Origin: Streptomyces atratus
Lineage (GTDB): Bacteria; Actinomycetota; Actinomycetes; Streptomycetales; Streptomycetaceae
Assembly: GCF_014648655.1 (NCBI RefSeq)
Contig: NZ_BMRN01000002.1
Span: 1 to 64,000 of the forward strand
Direction of reading: 5' to 3'
DNA length: 64,000 nucleotides
The notes beneath the pieces are model-generated. The model made no database searches, was not told the DNA's origin, and saw only the letters and a list, made by a program, of their open reading frames with translations. Positions 39,762-47,705 of this stretch are shown here, in pieces. Made by a program: the position numbers and the translations under genes. The number at the start of each line of letters is the position of its first letter. The first letter of the stretch is position 1.

Positions 39762-42700
39762 TCAGGGGGCCAGACGGTAGGCGCGCAGGATGGTTTGTTC
39801 CACGGTGCCGCCGTCGGTGTTGCGTGCCGTGGCCTTCAGGGAGACGAAGGAGCCGGACCCTGCGGGCGGGGTGATCGTGACGCGGTGGCTCGCGCTGCCG
39901 TCCGAGGTGACCGGGGCGTCCTGCCATGTCGCGCCGTCGTCGAAGGAGACCTGCACGTTGAGGCTCTTGGTCCGGGATGCCGCGGCGCCGACCTGCCGTT
40001 CCACCCGTGCGGTCAGTGTGTGCTTGGTCCGGGCGGTCTGGTTGGTGGTGTCCACGGGGGCGATGAAACGTACGACATCAAGTGGCAGCGCGTCGCTGCG
40101 CACCGCGCCGTCGGGGCCGGGTGCGACCGCCGCGGAGCGGAAGGTCCATGCCGTCTCCACTGTCGTCGACAGCGACGCCCACGGCTCATCGCGGGTGGCC
40201 CGGGCGGTCAGCCGGTAGGTGGCCGCGTCCTGGGGGACGGCGAAGGTGGCCCCGGGGGAATCGCTGGAGCCGAGCTTCTGCCCGTTCTTCGCCAGGGTGA
40301 TGTGCACGGTGTCCTGCTGCCAGTCGGGCATCGGGCCGCCGTAGTGCCTGGGGGCCGCGTCGCTGAACAGCTGCGGTTCCGCGCTGATGGTGCCGTCACT
40401 GGCACGGAGAAACGACGGCGCGCCGTTCTTGACGGGCGCCAGGCCCGGGCCGATGACGGCGGCGTTCCAACGGTCGGTGCAGGTGCTGCCGGCCGTGCAC
40501 GAGGCGATGCCGGTCTGGGTGACGGGCAGCGGCGCGAACTCCCCACCCTCGCCGATCTGTTGGCTGAAGTACGTCTCGCGCTGCTGGCCGCGCACGGTCA
40601 GGTACTCGGTGCGTGCCGCGGGCAGCGCGAAGTCCGGTTCGGCGATGCTCATCCCGCCCAGACCGGACTCGGTGGGCCAGCTGGACGTGCTGCCTGCCGT
40701 ACCGGGCCCCTGCGCGTAGTAGTCGTTCTTGACGGCGGCCAGGTCCTTGCGGGCGAGGCGGAAGGCCGGGTCGGGGAAGGAACCGGTGGTGAGCAGCAGC
40801 AGGTCGTAGTGGTCGGGCAGGCGTCCCTTCGGTGCCTGCGCGCCGTTCTGGATGCTGCGGACGTAGAAGCCGAGCGTGCCGTCGGACACCTGCTTGCCGG
40901 GGACGACGTAGAGCCGTCCGGGCCTGCCGAGCAGGGCGCCCTGGTCCGCGCACGTCCGGTCCCCTGCCGGGCGGTAGCAGTAGCCGGCCGACAGCGAGTA
41001 GGGCTGAGCGCCGGGGTCCGGGACGGCGACGGTGATCGGCTTGCCCTGCCGGGCGTCCACCGTGCGTGTGCTGTCCTGGCGGATGTCCAGCTCGGGCTGG
41101 AGGAACATGGTCGACGTCGGTGCAGCGTCGTCGGTTCTGGGAGTGACCAGGGTGCCGCCGAGGTTGTAGCGGCCCTCCGGCACGCGTGCGGTGGCCGTGC
41201 CGTCGTCGAAGGTGAGGCCGAACGTCCGGCCGTCGTCGAGGTTCGTCAACTGTGCGGAGGAGAAGCCCTGTTCACGTGAGCCCGGGCCGAGGGGTGCGCC
41301 GTTGCGGTCGACGGCCTCGACCGTGACCTGGCGCTGTACGGCCTCCTTGGTGACCGCGAAGGCCGGGCCGGTCACAACGGTGCCGTCCTCGGCGGTCGAG
41401 GTGAGACGGCCGCTGAAGGAGGTGCCGGCCGCCGCGGCGCCCGGGTCGATGGTGACCGTGGCCTGGGCCGTGCCCCCGGCGGGGACGGTCAGACCGGTCG
41501 GCGACACGGTGAGCAGACCCTTCGGTCCAGGCTCGCCGGCCCGGCCGGTGGCGGCGGCGGCCACGGTGAGGGAGACCTCCGCCGTGCCGGTGTTGTGGTA
41601 CGTGACGGTGCGGGTGACCGGCTCTGTGGCCTTCGGGTCGTTGAAGTACACGCCGGTGTCCTCGGCGGTGGCGAACACGCTCTGGGCGGTGGCCCGCGCC
41701 ACGTCCAGGCGTCCGGCGCCCTGCTCGTACGCACTTTGCCCGGCGACCGGTTTCGCCGAGGAGGTCAGTGCGGCCTTGAGCTGCGGCCCCTTCCAGTCCG
41801 GGTGGGCCTGGGCGAGCAGCGCGGCGGCGCCGGCGACGTGCGGCGTGGCCATCGAGGTGCCCGACAGGGCGGTGTAGCGGTCGTTGACTGTGTTGTTGCC
41901 GTCGGTGCCGGCTGCGCGGGCCGCGACGATGCCGATGCCCGGCGCCGTCAGGTCGGGCTTGACCGCGTGATCGCCCAGGCGCGGCCCCTGGCTCGACAGG
42001 CCGGCGAGCGCGTCGTCGCGTTCGACGGCGCCCACGGTCAGTGCGGCATCGGCCGTACCGGGCGTGCTGACCGTACCGGGGCGTCCGAGGTTGCCGGCCG
42101 CCGCGACGAACAGCGTGCCGTGGCTCGCGGAGAGGTTGTCGACGGCCTGCGAGAGGGGGTCGGTTCCGTCGGTGACGGCGCCGGACAGGCTGATGTTGAC
42201 GATGGGTGCCCGCGCCGCGGCCCACTCCATGCCCTGGAGGACCCATGACTCCTGCCCGCCGCCGTTGTCGTCGAGCACCTTGCCGACCAGCAGTTCGGCG
42301 TCGGGGGCCATGCCCCGGTAGCGGCCGTCGGACGCGGTGCCGTCCCCGGCGACGGTGGAGGCCACATGCGTGCCGTGACCGTCGCCGTCCGAGGCGGCGC
42401 CGCTGATGGCGCCGTTGCCCTGCGTGAAGTCCGCCGACTCGCCGATCGAGCCGGAGAAGTCGGGGTGTGTGGAGTCGATGCCGGTGTCCAGCACCGCGAC
42501 CTTCACGCCCTTTCCGGTCCAGCCGGACTTCCATGTCTGCGGCGCACCGACCTGGGCCGTGCTGCGGTCCAGGCTGGCGCCGACCTTGCCGTCGAGCCAC
42601 ACCTTGGCCACGCCCGGGGCGAGAGCGGCCGCCGACTTCCGCTTCGATGCGGCGGGGCCCCACTCCTTCCAGACCTGGGACACCCGCTTCTTGTCGGCCC

Positions 42701-43196
42701 GCAGCGCGGCGCCGTGCACACTCGCCAGGGCGCGCACGGCCGGTGCCCAGGCCGGCGGCTGCGGAGCGGCTCTCCCGCCGACTGCCCTGTCGTAGGTGAC
42801 GATCAGCGGCAACTGCGGGCTGTGGGCGTCGTCGTACCCCTGGGCCACGAGCCCCGTGATGTCGAACAGCCGCGGGTCCAGGTGCCCGGCGCGCAGCGGT
42901 GCCACCGCGTCCTGCGGCACCAGCGACACCGAACCGCCGGATCCCTGCTGGGTGAACGCGATGTCCTCGCGCCCGGGGCCGGGTCGTACCGTGACCACGG
43001 ACACCGTGCCGTCGGCGCCGACCCGGGCGGTGACCTTGTCGCCCGTGATGAGCGTCATCTGCACCACCGACCCCGCCCCGGCCGCCGTGGCCGCGCGGGG
43101 CGGGGCCGCCCCGGCGGGCGGCGCGGCCGCCGTACCGATCAGCAGTGCGCCCAGCACGAGGGCGGTCGGCGGGCCTGCCGTACGTATGCCTCGCAT
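39762..43196 (-). CDS. Large secreted S8 (subtilisin-type) serine protease
   Basis: This 1,144-residue protein has a signal peptide (about 1-31, A-P-P-A-G-A-A-P), a propeptide (to about 215) and the S8 catalytic domain. The catalytic triad is Asp237 (V-A-V-L-D-T-G-I-D), His274 (G-H-G-T-H-V-A-S) and Ser448 (G-T-S-M-A-T-P-H-V-A-G), with the oxyanion Asn369 in A-A-A-G-N. About 650 residues of beta-sandwich and other extracellular domains follow, with no sortase signal. Similar Streptomyces proteins are called 1.1-1.2-kDa-class subtilases of the SCO S8 group; the natural substrate is unknown. It is divergent from the sigma factor gene (234 bp apart), which may regulate it. Confidence 0.9.
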   Translation of the reverse strand: MRGIRTAGPPTALVLGALLIGTAAAPPAGAAPPRAATAAGAGSVVQMTLITGDKVTARVGADGTVSVVTVRPGPGREDIAFTQQGSGGSVSLVPQDAVAPLRAGHLDPRLFDITGLVAQGYDDAHSPQLPLIVTYDRAVGGRAAPQPPAWAPAVRALASVHGAALRADKKRVSQVWKEWGPAASKRKSAAALAPGVAKVWLDGKVGASLDRSTAQVGAPQTWKSGWTGKGVKVAVLDTGIDSTHPDFSGSIGESADFTQGNGAISGAASDGDGHGTHVASTVAGDGTASDGRYRGMAPDAELLVGKVLDDNGGGQESWVLQGMEWAAARAPIVNISLSGAVTDGTDPLSQAVDNLSASHGTLFVAAAGNLGRPGTVSTPGTADAALTVGAVERDDALAGLSSQGPRLGDHAVKPDLTAPGIGIVAARAAGTDGNNTVNDRYTALSGTSMATPHVAGAAALLAQAHPDWKGPQLKAALTSSAKPVAGQSAYEQGAGRLDVARATAQSVFATAEDTGVYFNDPKATEPVTRTVTYHNTGTAEVSLTVAAAATGRAGEPGPKGLLTVSPTGLTVPAGGTAQATVTIDPGAAAAGTSFSGRLTSTAEDGTVVTGPAFAVTKEAVQRQVTVEAVDRNGAPLGPGSREQGFSSAQLTNLDDGRTFGLTFDDGTATARVPEGRYNLGGTLVTPRTDDAAPTSTMFLQPELDIRQDSTRTVDARQGKPITVAVPDPGAQPYSLSAGYCYRPAGDRTCADQGALLGRPGRLYVVPGKQVSDGTLGFYVRSIQNGAQAPKGRLPDHYDLLLLTTGSFPDPAFRLARKDLAAVKNDYYAQGPGTAGSTSSWPTESGLGGMSIAEPDFALPAARTEYLTVRGQQRETYFSQQIGEGGEFAPLPVTQTGIASCTAGSTCTDRWNAAVIGPGLAPVKNGAPSFLRASDGTISAEPQLFSDAAPRHYGGPMPDWQQDTVHITLAKNGQKLGSSDSPGATFAVPQDAATYRLTARATRDEPWASLSTTVETAWTFRSAAVAPGPDGAVRSDALPLDVVRFIAPVDTTNQTARTKHTLTARVERQVGAAASRTKSLNVQVSFDDGATWQDAPVTSDGSASHRVTITPPAGSGSFVSLKATARNTDGGTVEQTILRAYRLAP

Positions 43197-43430
43197 ACGT
43201 GTCCTCTCGATCGCGCGGCCCCGCGGGAGCGTCCGCCCCCATCACATGGGTGGATGCTCCGGACGCGGGCGCCGCCTGCTCCCATGTCTCGACAGGAACG
43301 ACGGAGCGGACGGGGTGCGGGGAGGTCACGGGGAGTCAGAAAGAAATTATTCGGAGAGATCTCACGGCTCGTGACATCCCCGCACCCGGCCCGCTCCGTC
43401 GAAGGGGGCAGAGACGAACGGAGGCACGCA

Positions 43431-43982
43431 TTGCGTACCGGTGACCTGGAGGAATTCCGCGGCTTCGCCCAGGATCGGCTGGTGCACCTGCGCCGCGCCG
43501 CCTACCTGATGTGCGGTGACTGGCACCACGCCGAGGACATCACGCAGACGGCACTGGCGAAGCTGTACTCCGTGTGGGGGCGGCGGCGCCAGATACGGAA
43601 CATGGAGGCGTACGCCCACCGCGTACTGACTCGGGCCTGCGTCGACCACATGCGGCGACGCTGGCGTCGCGAACAGCCCTCCTGCGTACTGCCCGACCGC
43701 GCCGAGCCCTGCGCGGACCCGGCACTGGGGCTCCAGGTGCGCGCCGCGCTGGCCGTCCTGCCGCCGCGGCAGCGGGCGGTGGTGGTGCTGCGTTACTGGG
43801 CCGATCTGGACATCGCCGCGACCGCCGCGGCCATGGGCTGCTCCATCGGCACGGTGAAGAGCCACACCGCACGGGCACTGGCCCGCCTGCGCTCCCTCCT
43901 GGGGGACGACGCGGACTCCGACACGTTCGGGGCGTTCGCCCCTCCAGCCGATTCCACCCGAAGGAAGGCCGTACTGCGATGA
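43431..43982 (+). CDS. SigE-family ECF RNA polymerase sigma factor
   Basis: This protein has 183 residues from TTG 43431, chosen because GGAGG lies 6 nt upstream and the sigma-2 domain begins directly after. Sigma-2 is F-A-Q-D-R-L-V-H-L-R-R-A-A-Y-L-M-C-G-D-W-H-H-A-E-D-I-T-Q. Sigma-4 is L-P-P-R-Q-R-A-V-V-V-L-R-Y-W-A-D-L...S-I-G-T-V-K-S-H-T-A-R-A-L, with no added C-terminal domain. This is the SACE-type SigE family common in Streptomyces. Its stop overlaps the next gene (ATGA), whose membrane protein is its likely antagonist. Extracytoplasmic signals are expected, and the divergent protease is a candidate target. Confidence 0.9.
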   Translation: MRTGDLEEFRGFAQDRLVHLRRAAYLMCGDWHHAEDITQTALAKLYSVWGRRRQIRNMEAYAHRVLTRACVDHMRRRWRREQPSCVLPDRAEPCADPALGLQVRAALAVLPPRQRAVVVLRYWADLDIAATAAAMGCSIGTVKSHTARALARLRSLLGDDADSDTFGAFAPPADSTRRKAVLR

Positions 43983-44791
43983 ACAACCACGATGTCAAGA
44001 CCCTTCTGGAGGCCGGGCTCCATGACGAGCCGCCCCTGCGGACCAGCGTCGACACGGCGGTCGCGGCCGGACGGCGCAGCCGTGTCCGCCGCCGCGGAGC
44101 ACTTGCCGGAGCGGGCCTGACCGCAGGGGCGGCGGTGGCCGCCCTGGCACTGGTCATGCCCGGCGCCGGCCCGGCCGCGACCCCGTCGGCCGCGGCCGAC
44201 CCGCTCGTCGGTCCGCTGGTGCCCGCCGCGGCCGGCAGCGCGGCGCCGCAGACCGTGCGGCCCGACGCCTTCGGGCCGGGAACCGAGCACACGACCCGGT
44301 GGAGCAGCAAGCGGCTCGCCGACACCCTGGTCGGGCTGCTCCCGCCGGGGAAGGCGACCGTCCGGGAGGGAGACTTCCCCGGCCGGACCTACCGCGTGCA
44401 GTGGGACAGCGGCACCGGCCCGGTGGAGTTCGTCGGCGGAGCGGAGTACACGGCCAAGGCCCCGCAGGTGCCGCTCTGCGCGAGCATCACGATGCCGAAG
44501 GTCGCACCCCGGCCGGGCGCACCGGCTCCGCGCGACACCGCCCCGGCGAGCGACTGCCAGGTGGTCGAACTCGCCGACGGCGCACGGGCGGAGGCCGTGA
44601 CGCTGCGGTTGCCCCGGGACGGACAGCCGTCCTGGTACGTCCGGGTGCTGCGCAAGGACGGCCGCACGGTGACCCTTCAGCAGTGGGCCGGCCGCACGGA
44701 CGCGAAGGGGGCGCGCAGCACGCGGTCGCAGCCGCAGCCGGACACCACCGCGATGCTGAAGATCGCGAATGACCCCGCCTGGAAGTTCTGA
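43979..44791 (+). CDS. Single-pass membrane protein, probable anti-sigma partner
   Basis: This protein has 270 residues from ATG 43979. A short basic cytoplasmic part (about 1-42, ...R-R-S-R-V-R-R-R) precedes one transmembrane helix (G-A-L-A-G-A-G-L-T-A-G-A-A-V-A-A-L-A-L-V-M) and a 200-residue extracytoplasmic domain with two Cys (L-C-A-S-I and S-D-C-Q-V-V). There is no zinc-binding HxxxCxxC. Coupling to the sigma gene and the topology support an anti-sigma or sensor role, but the cytoplasmic part is short for a classical anti-sigma domain. Confidence 0.7.
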   Translation: MNNHDVKTLLEAGLHDEPPLRTSVDTAVAAGRRSRVRRRGALAGAGLTAGAAVAALALVMPGAGPAATPSAAADPLVGPLVPAAAGSAAPQTVRPDAFGPGTEHTTRWSSKRLADTLVGLLPPGKATVREGDFPGRTYRVQWDSGTGPVEFVGGAEYTAKAPQVPLCASITMPKVAPRPGAPAPRDTAPASDCQVVELADGARAEAVTLRLPRDGQPSWYVRVLRKDGRTVTLQQWAGRTDAKGARSTRSQPQPDTTAMLKIANDPAWKF

Positions 44792-44803
44792 CCTGCGCCA
44801 TGG

Positions 44804-44841
44804 CCCCGCCCCGGCCACTGACGGTGCGGACCGGGGCGGGG
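44804..44841 (+). terminator. Terminator of the sigma/anti-sigma operon
   Basis: CCCCGCCCCGG (44804-44814) pairs exactly with CCGGGGCGGGG (44831-44841), 13 bp after the stop. Confidence 0.85.
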
Positions 44842-44987
44842 GGTGACCCGGGGCCACGCCGGCAGGAGGCGACGGGGGACGGGCCCCGGTCGGTGTGGGG
44901 CGGCGCGGCGGGGATCGGTGCTCCGGGCACCTGAGCCGTCGTCCGGCGCGCCTTTGGCGGACCGCGTCCCTCGGACCTCCGCCACCC

Positions 44988-45494
44988 TCAGGCCTCGCCC
45001 GCCGTACTCCGTACGTAACCGAGCCCGGGGCGGTCGTTCAGCAGGGTTTCCTCTCCGGTGGGGACGAACCCCGTGCGGGTCAGGACCGCGCGTGAGGCCG
45101 TGTTGTCGAGCGCGGCTGCTGCGCGCAGTGTGGTCAGGCCGTACTCGGTGGCGGCCAGGGTGCAGATCTGGCGGACGGTGGCCGTGGCCAGGCCCCGGTG
45201 GGTGGCCTTTTCGGCTATACGGAAGCCCAGGTCGGCGGAGCCGTCCGCGACGTCGACCAGGTTGAACCGGCCCAGGATCTCGCCCTCGGCGTCGGAGTCG
45301 GTGTCCACCAGGACGTGGAAGTGGCAGGTGCCCGCGGCCTGTTCGGCGAGCAGCGCGGCGTGCCGGGCTTCGAAGTGGGCGAAGTAGTCGTCGCCGCGAT
45401 CCGGCACCGATGCGGCGAAGAAGGCGCGGTTCTCCTGCTCGAAGGCGAGCAGGGCCGGGGCGTGATCGGCGCGGAGGCGCTGGAGTTCGGGCAT
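44988..45494 (-). CDS. GNAT acetyltransferase, RimJ/RimL type
   Basis: This protein has 168 residues from ATG 45494. The open frame extends upstream but the extension is not protein-like, and a TAGCCT box 7 nt before ATG 45494 suits a leaderless start. G-R-F-N-L-V-D-V-A-D-G-S-A-D-L-G-F-R-I-A and A-T-H-R-G-L-A-T-A-T-V-R-Q-I-C form the acetyl-CoA site, and N-T-A-S-R-A-V-L-T-R-T-G-F is the C-terminal signature of RimJ/L enzymes. These acetylate ribosomal-protein N-termini or small amines. The acceptor is unknown. Confidence 0.85.
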   Translation of the reverse strand: MPELQRLRADHAPALLAFEQENRAFFAASVPDRGDDYFAHFEARHAALLAEQAAGTCHFHVLVDTDSDAEGEILGRFNLVDVADGSADLGFRIAEKATHRGLATATVRQICTLAATEYGLTTLRAAAALDNTASRAVLTRTGFVPTGEETLLNDRPGLGYVRSTAGEA

Positions 45495-45560
45495 GGGGGG
45501 AAGGCTACGTGGCCTCGGGAGAGGTCGCCTCGCGGTTTTCGGGCCCTGTCGTGGAAGAAC

Positions 45561-45596
45561 GGGGGCCCCGTCGTGGAGGTGAACGACGGAGCCCCC
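45561..45596 (-). terminator. Hairpin downstream of the SEC-C protein gene
   Basis: GGGGGCcCCGTCGT (45561-45574) pairs with ACGACGGaGCCCCC (45583-45596), 12 bp after the stop on the minus strand. Confidence 0.75.
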
Positions 45597-45607
45597 GGCC
45601 CGTTCCG

Positions 45608-46609
45608 TCACTCCGTCCCGTGGCACTCCCGGTACGTCCGCCCCGAGCCGCACCAGCAGGGTGCGCTGCGGGCCGGGGGCCAGGGGACCGCTCGGCCGCG
45701 GGCGGCGAGGGTGGTGGCGTACTGGGGGAGGAGGTCCGGGTCCGCCGGGGACGTGGCTTCCGAGGCGGCGAAGGCCTCGTACGACGGGACCGTGCCCGTC
45801 ACGATGCCGAGGTTCGGGGTGCCGGCCTGGTGGAGGTCCCGGAGTGCGGCTTCCAGGCGGGCCAGGTGGTCGGTGTGGGAGGGGTACTCGCTGCGCAGGA
45901 CCGGGTACGCGCCCAGGAGTTCGTCGAGTTCGGTGGCCGGCCAGTGCAGCACCGCAACCGGGAACGGGCGGGACAGCGCGGTGCGGTACGTGCCCAGTTC
46001 GGCGCGGAGGCGGGTGATCTCGGCCCGGAGCTCACCCGGGTCCGAGGAGCCGAGCGCCCACAGGCGCTTCGGGTCGTGCAGCTCGTCCAGCGTGACGGAG
46101 GCCGTGTGGACGGTGTCGGCCAGCTCGTCCCAGACATCGTGCTCGACGCCCATCAGCCTTCGCACCCGGTGGCGGCCGATCAGCAGGGACTGTGTGGCGT
46201 ACGGGACCTCCTCGCCCGGCGTGAGGAGGAGCGTCAGCGCGGTCGTGAAGAAGTCGTGGGCCGCCTCCAGCTCGTCGTGCGCTTCGAGGGTCTCGGCCGC
46301 GATCTCCCAGGGCGCCGGGTCGTGCGGCCCCGCGGCACGGATGCCGTCGATGATCGCGCGGGCCTCGGCCTCGTGGCCGTACTCCCACAGGTTGGCCGCG
46401 TTCAGGGCCTTGACCAGGTGCGGGTGGTCGAGGCCGGGGGAGCCGAGCAGTTCGTCGTAGAGGGTGGTGGCGCGGGCGCGGTCACCGGCGAGCTCCAGAT
46501 GGGCCGCGGCCTGGAGGAGCAGCGGCTCGCGGTCCTCGGGGTACTGCGCCGCGGTGCGCAGCAGGCGCTCGGCTTCGGTGATGTGGTCAGCAGGCGTGTC
46601 GGGGCGCAT
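45608..46609 (-). CDS. TPR-like protein with C-terminal SEC-C zinc motif
   Basis: This protein has 333 residues from ATG 46609, which lies 7 nt after TACGGT. The N-terminal 120 residues show tetratricopeptide-like helices (A-E-R-L-L-R-T-A-A-Q-Y-P-E-D-R-E-P-L-L-L-Q-A). The C-terminus A-P-C-W-C-G-S-G-R-T-Y-R-E-C-H is a complete SEC-C zinc knuckle (C-x-C...C-H). SEC-C motifs bind SecB, ribosomal or nucleic-acid partners in diverse proteins; the precise job here is unknown. The open frame continues several kb upstream only because of high G+C, so ATG 46609 is the realistic start. Confidence 0.82.
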   Translation of the reverse strand: MRPDTPADHITEAERLLRTAAQYPEDREPLLLQAAAHLELAGDRARATTLYDELLGSPGLDHPHLVKALNAANLWEYGHEAEARAIIDGIRAAGPHDPAPWEIAAETLEAHDELEAAHDFFTTALTLLLTPGEEVPYATQSLLIGRHRVRRLMGVEHDVWDELADTVHTASVTLDELHDPKRLWALGSSDPGELRAEITRLRAELGTYRTALSRPFPVAVLHWPATELDELLGAYPVLRSEYPSHTDHLARLEAALRDLHQAGTPNLGIVTGTVPSYEAFAASEATSPADPDLLPQYATTLAARGRAVPWPPARSAPCWCGSGRTYRECHGTE

Positions 46610-46696
46610 GAACCACACCGTACTGCTGTACGGCACCTGGACGGAGGGTTGTTCCGGCCCTGGAGAGTTACGGCACATGGCCCTATCGTGCGGGCC

Positions 46697-47491
46697 GTGC
46701 GGGAGCGGATACCGGTTGTGACGCAGCGGAACTTGCGAGGGCGCCGGGTCGCCGCGCGCGGGTTGTGGACGGGCGCCGAGGTGGCGGTGACCTTGGGTGT
46801 CGTCCTGTTGTTGCTCGTTGTTCATCAGCTGTGGTGGACCAACCGGCAGGCCCGCGCCGACGCCCAGCACAAGGTGCAGGCCCTTCAGCGGGAGTGGGGG
46901 GAGCCGCAGGGGCAGCAGCAGGAACAGCCGCGACAGCCGCAGGGGCCGGAGGACGGTACGGGGAGCAGTGGCGGGTCCGGACCCGGGGCTTCCGGCGGGG
47001 GTTCGTCCGGGGGGCGCACCGCACCCCCCGCGCCCCGCTGGGATCAGGCGTACGCCGTCATCCGTATCCCGCGGCTCGGGCTCACCGCCCCCGTCGCCCA
47101 GGGCATCAGCAAACGCGGCGTCCTCGACAAGGGGTACGTCGGGCACTACCCGCGCACCGCACAGCCCGGCCAGGCCGGGAACTTCGCGCTCGCCGGGCAC
47201 CGCAACACGCACGGCGAGCCCTTCCGGTACATCAACCGGCTGCGGCGCGGGGACCGGATCGGTGTCGAGACCCGGGACGCCGTCTACACGTACACCGTCG
47301 ACCGGACGCTCGGGCAGACCAGCGCCCGTGACAGCGGTGTCATCGCGGCCGTCCCGCGCAGCAATGTGAAGCCGTACACGGGGTACAGCACGGCCGGTTC
47401 CTATGTGACGCTCACTACGTGCACGCCCGAATTCACCTCCCGTTACAGGCTTGTCGTGTGGGGGAGGCTGACGGGGGTCCGGGCGCGGTAG
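46697..47491 (+). CDS. srtE: Class E sortase
   Basis: This 264-residue protein has an N-terminal membrane anchor (V-A-V-T-L-G-V-V-L-L-L-L-V-V-H, about 25-42). A Gln/Gly/Ser-rich stalk leads to the sortase barrel: L-A-G-H-R-N-T-H (catalytic His), T-L-T-T-C-T-P-E-F-T-S (catalytic Cys) and R-Y-R-L-V-V-W-G (catalytic Arg). Class E sortases recognise LAXTG and anchor chaplins and other wall proteins in Streptomyces. Two LAXTG proteins lie in this window (12900, 55007). GTG 46697 lies 7 nt after TATCGT; GTG 46688 in frame is the alternative. Confidence 0.9.
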   Translation: MRERIPVVTQRNLRGRRVAARGLWTGAEVAVTLGVVLLLLVVHQLWWTNRQARADAQHKVQALQREWGEPQGQQQEQPRQPQGPEDGTGSSGGSGPGASGGGSSGGRTAPPAPRWDQAYAVIRIPRLGLTAPVAQGISKRGVLDKGYVGHYPRTAQPGQAGNFALAGHRNTHGEPFRYINRLRRGDRIGVETRDAVYTYTVDRTLGQTSARDSGVIAAVPRSNVKPYTGYSTAGSYVTLTTCTPEFTSRYRLVVWGRLTGVRAR

Positions 47492-47516
47492 CGGTGTCGC
47501 ACTAAGGTTCCCTGAC

Positions 47517-47705
47517 GTGCTCAGACGACGTCCGCAGTTGTTGTGGTTGCTGGTCCCCCATGTCCTGTACCTGGGGGCGCTGCCGTTCGTGAACCGGGTC
47601 CATCCCGTGGTTCTCGGACTGCCGTTCCTCTTCGTGTGGCTGCTCGGGGCGACCCTGCTGACACCCGTCGCCGTATGGCTGACCCGACGGGGGGACCGCC
47701 GGTGA
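47517..47705 (+). CDS. DUF3311 small membrane protein
   Basis: This 62-residue protein has two hydrophobic helices (L-L-W-L-L-V-P-H-V-L-Y-L-G-A-L-P-F-V and V-V-L-G-L-P-F-L-F-V-W-L-L-G-A) with the DUF3311 W-L-L-x-P hallmark. In Actinobacteria this gene almost always precedes a sodium:solute symporter and is thought to be its small accessory subunit. Here its stop overlaps the symporter start (GTGA). GTG 47517 lies 8 nt after TAAGGT. Confidence 0.85.
   Translation: MLRRRPQLLWLLVPHVLYLGALPFVNRVHPVVLGLPFLFVWLLGATLLTPVAVWLTRRGDRR

Noticed and set aside
41272..43329. A 685-codon Arg/Gly-rich minus frame
   Set aside because: It is an out-of-frame shadow of the subtilase gene, whose catalytic triad lies in the neighbouring frame.
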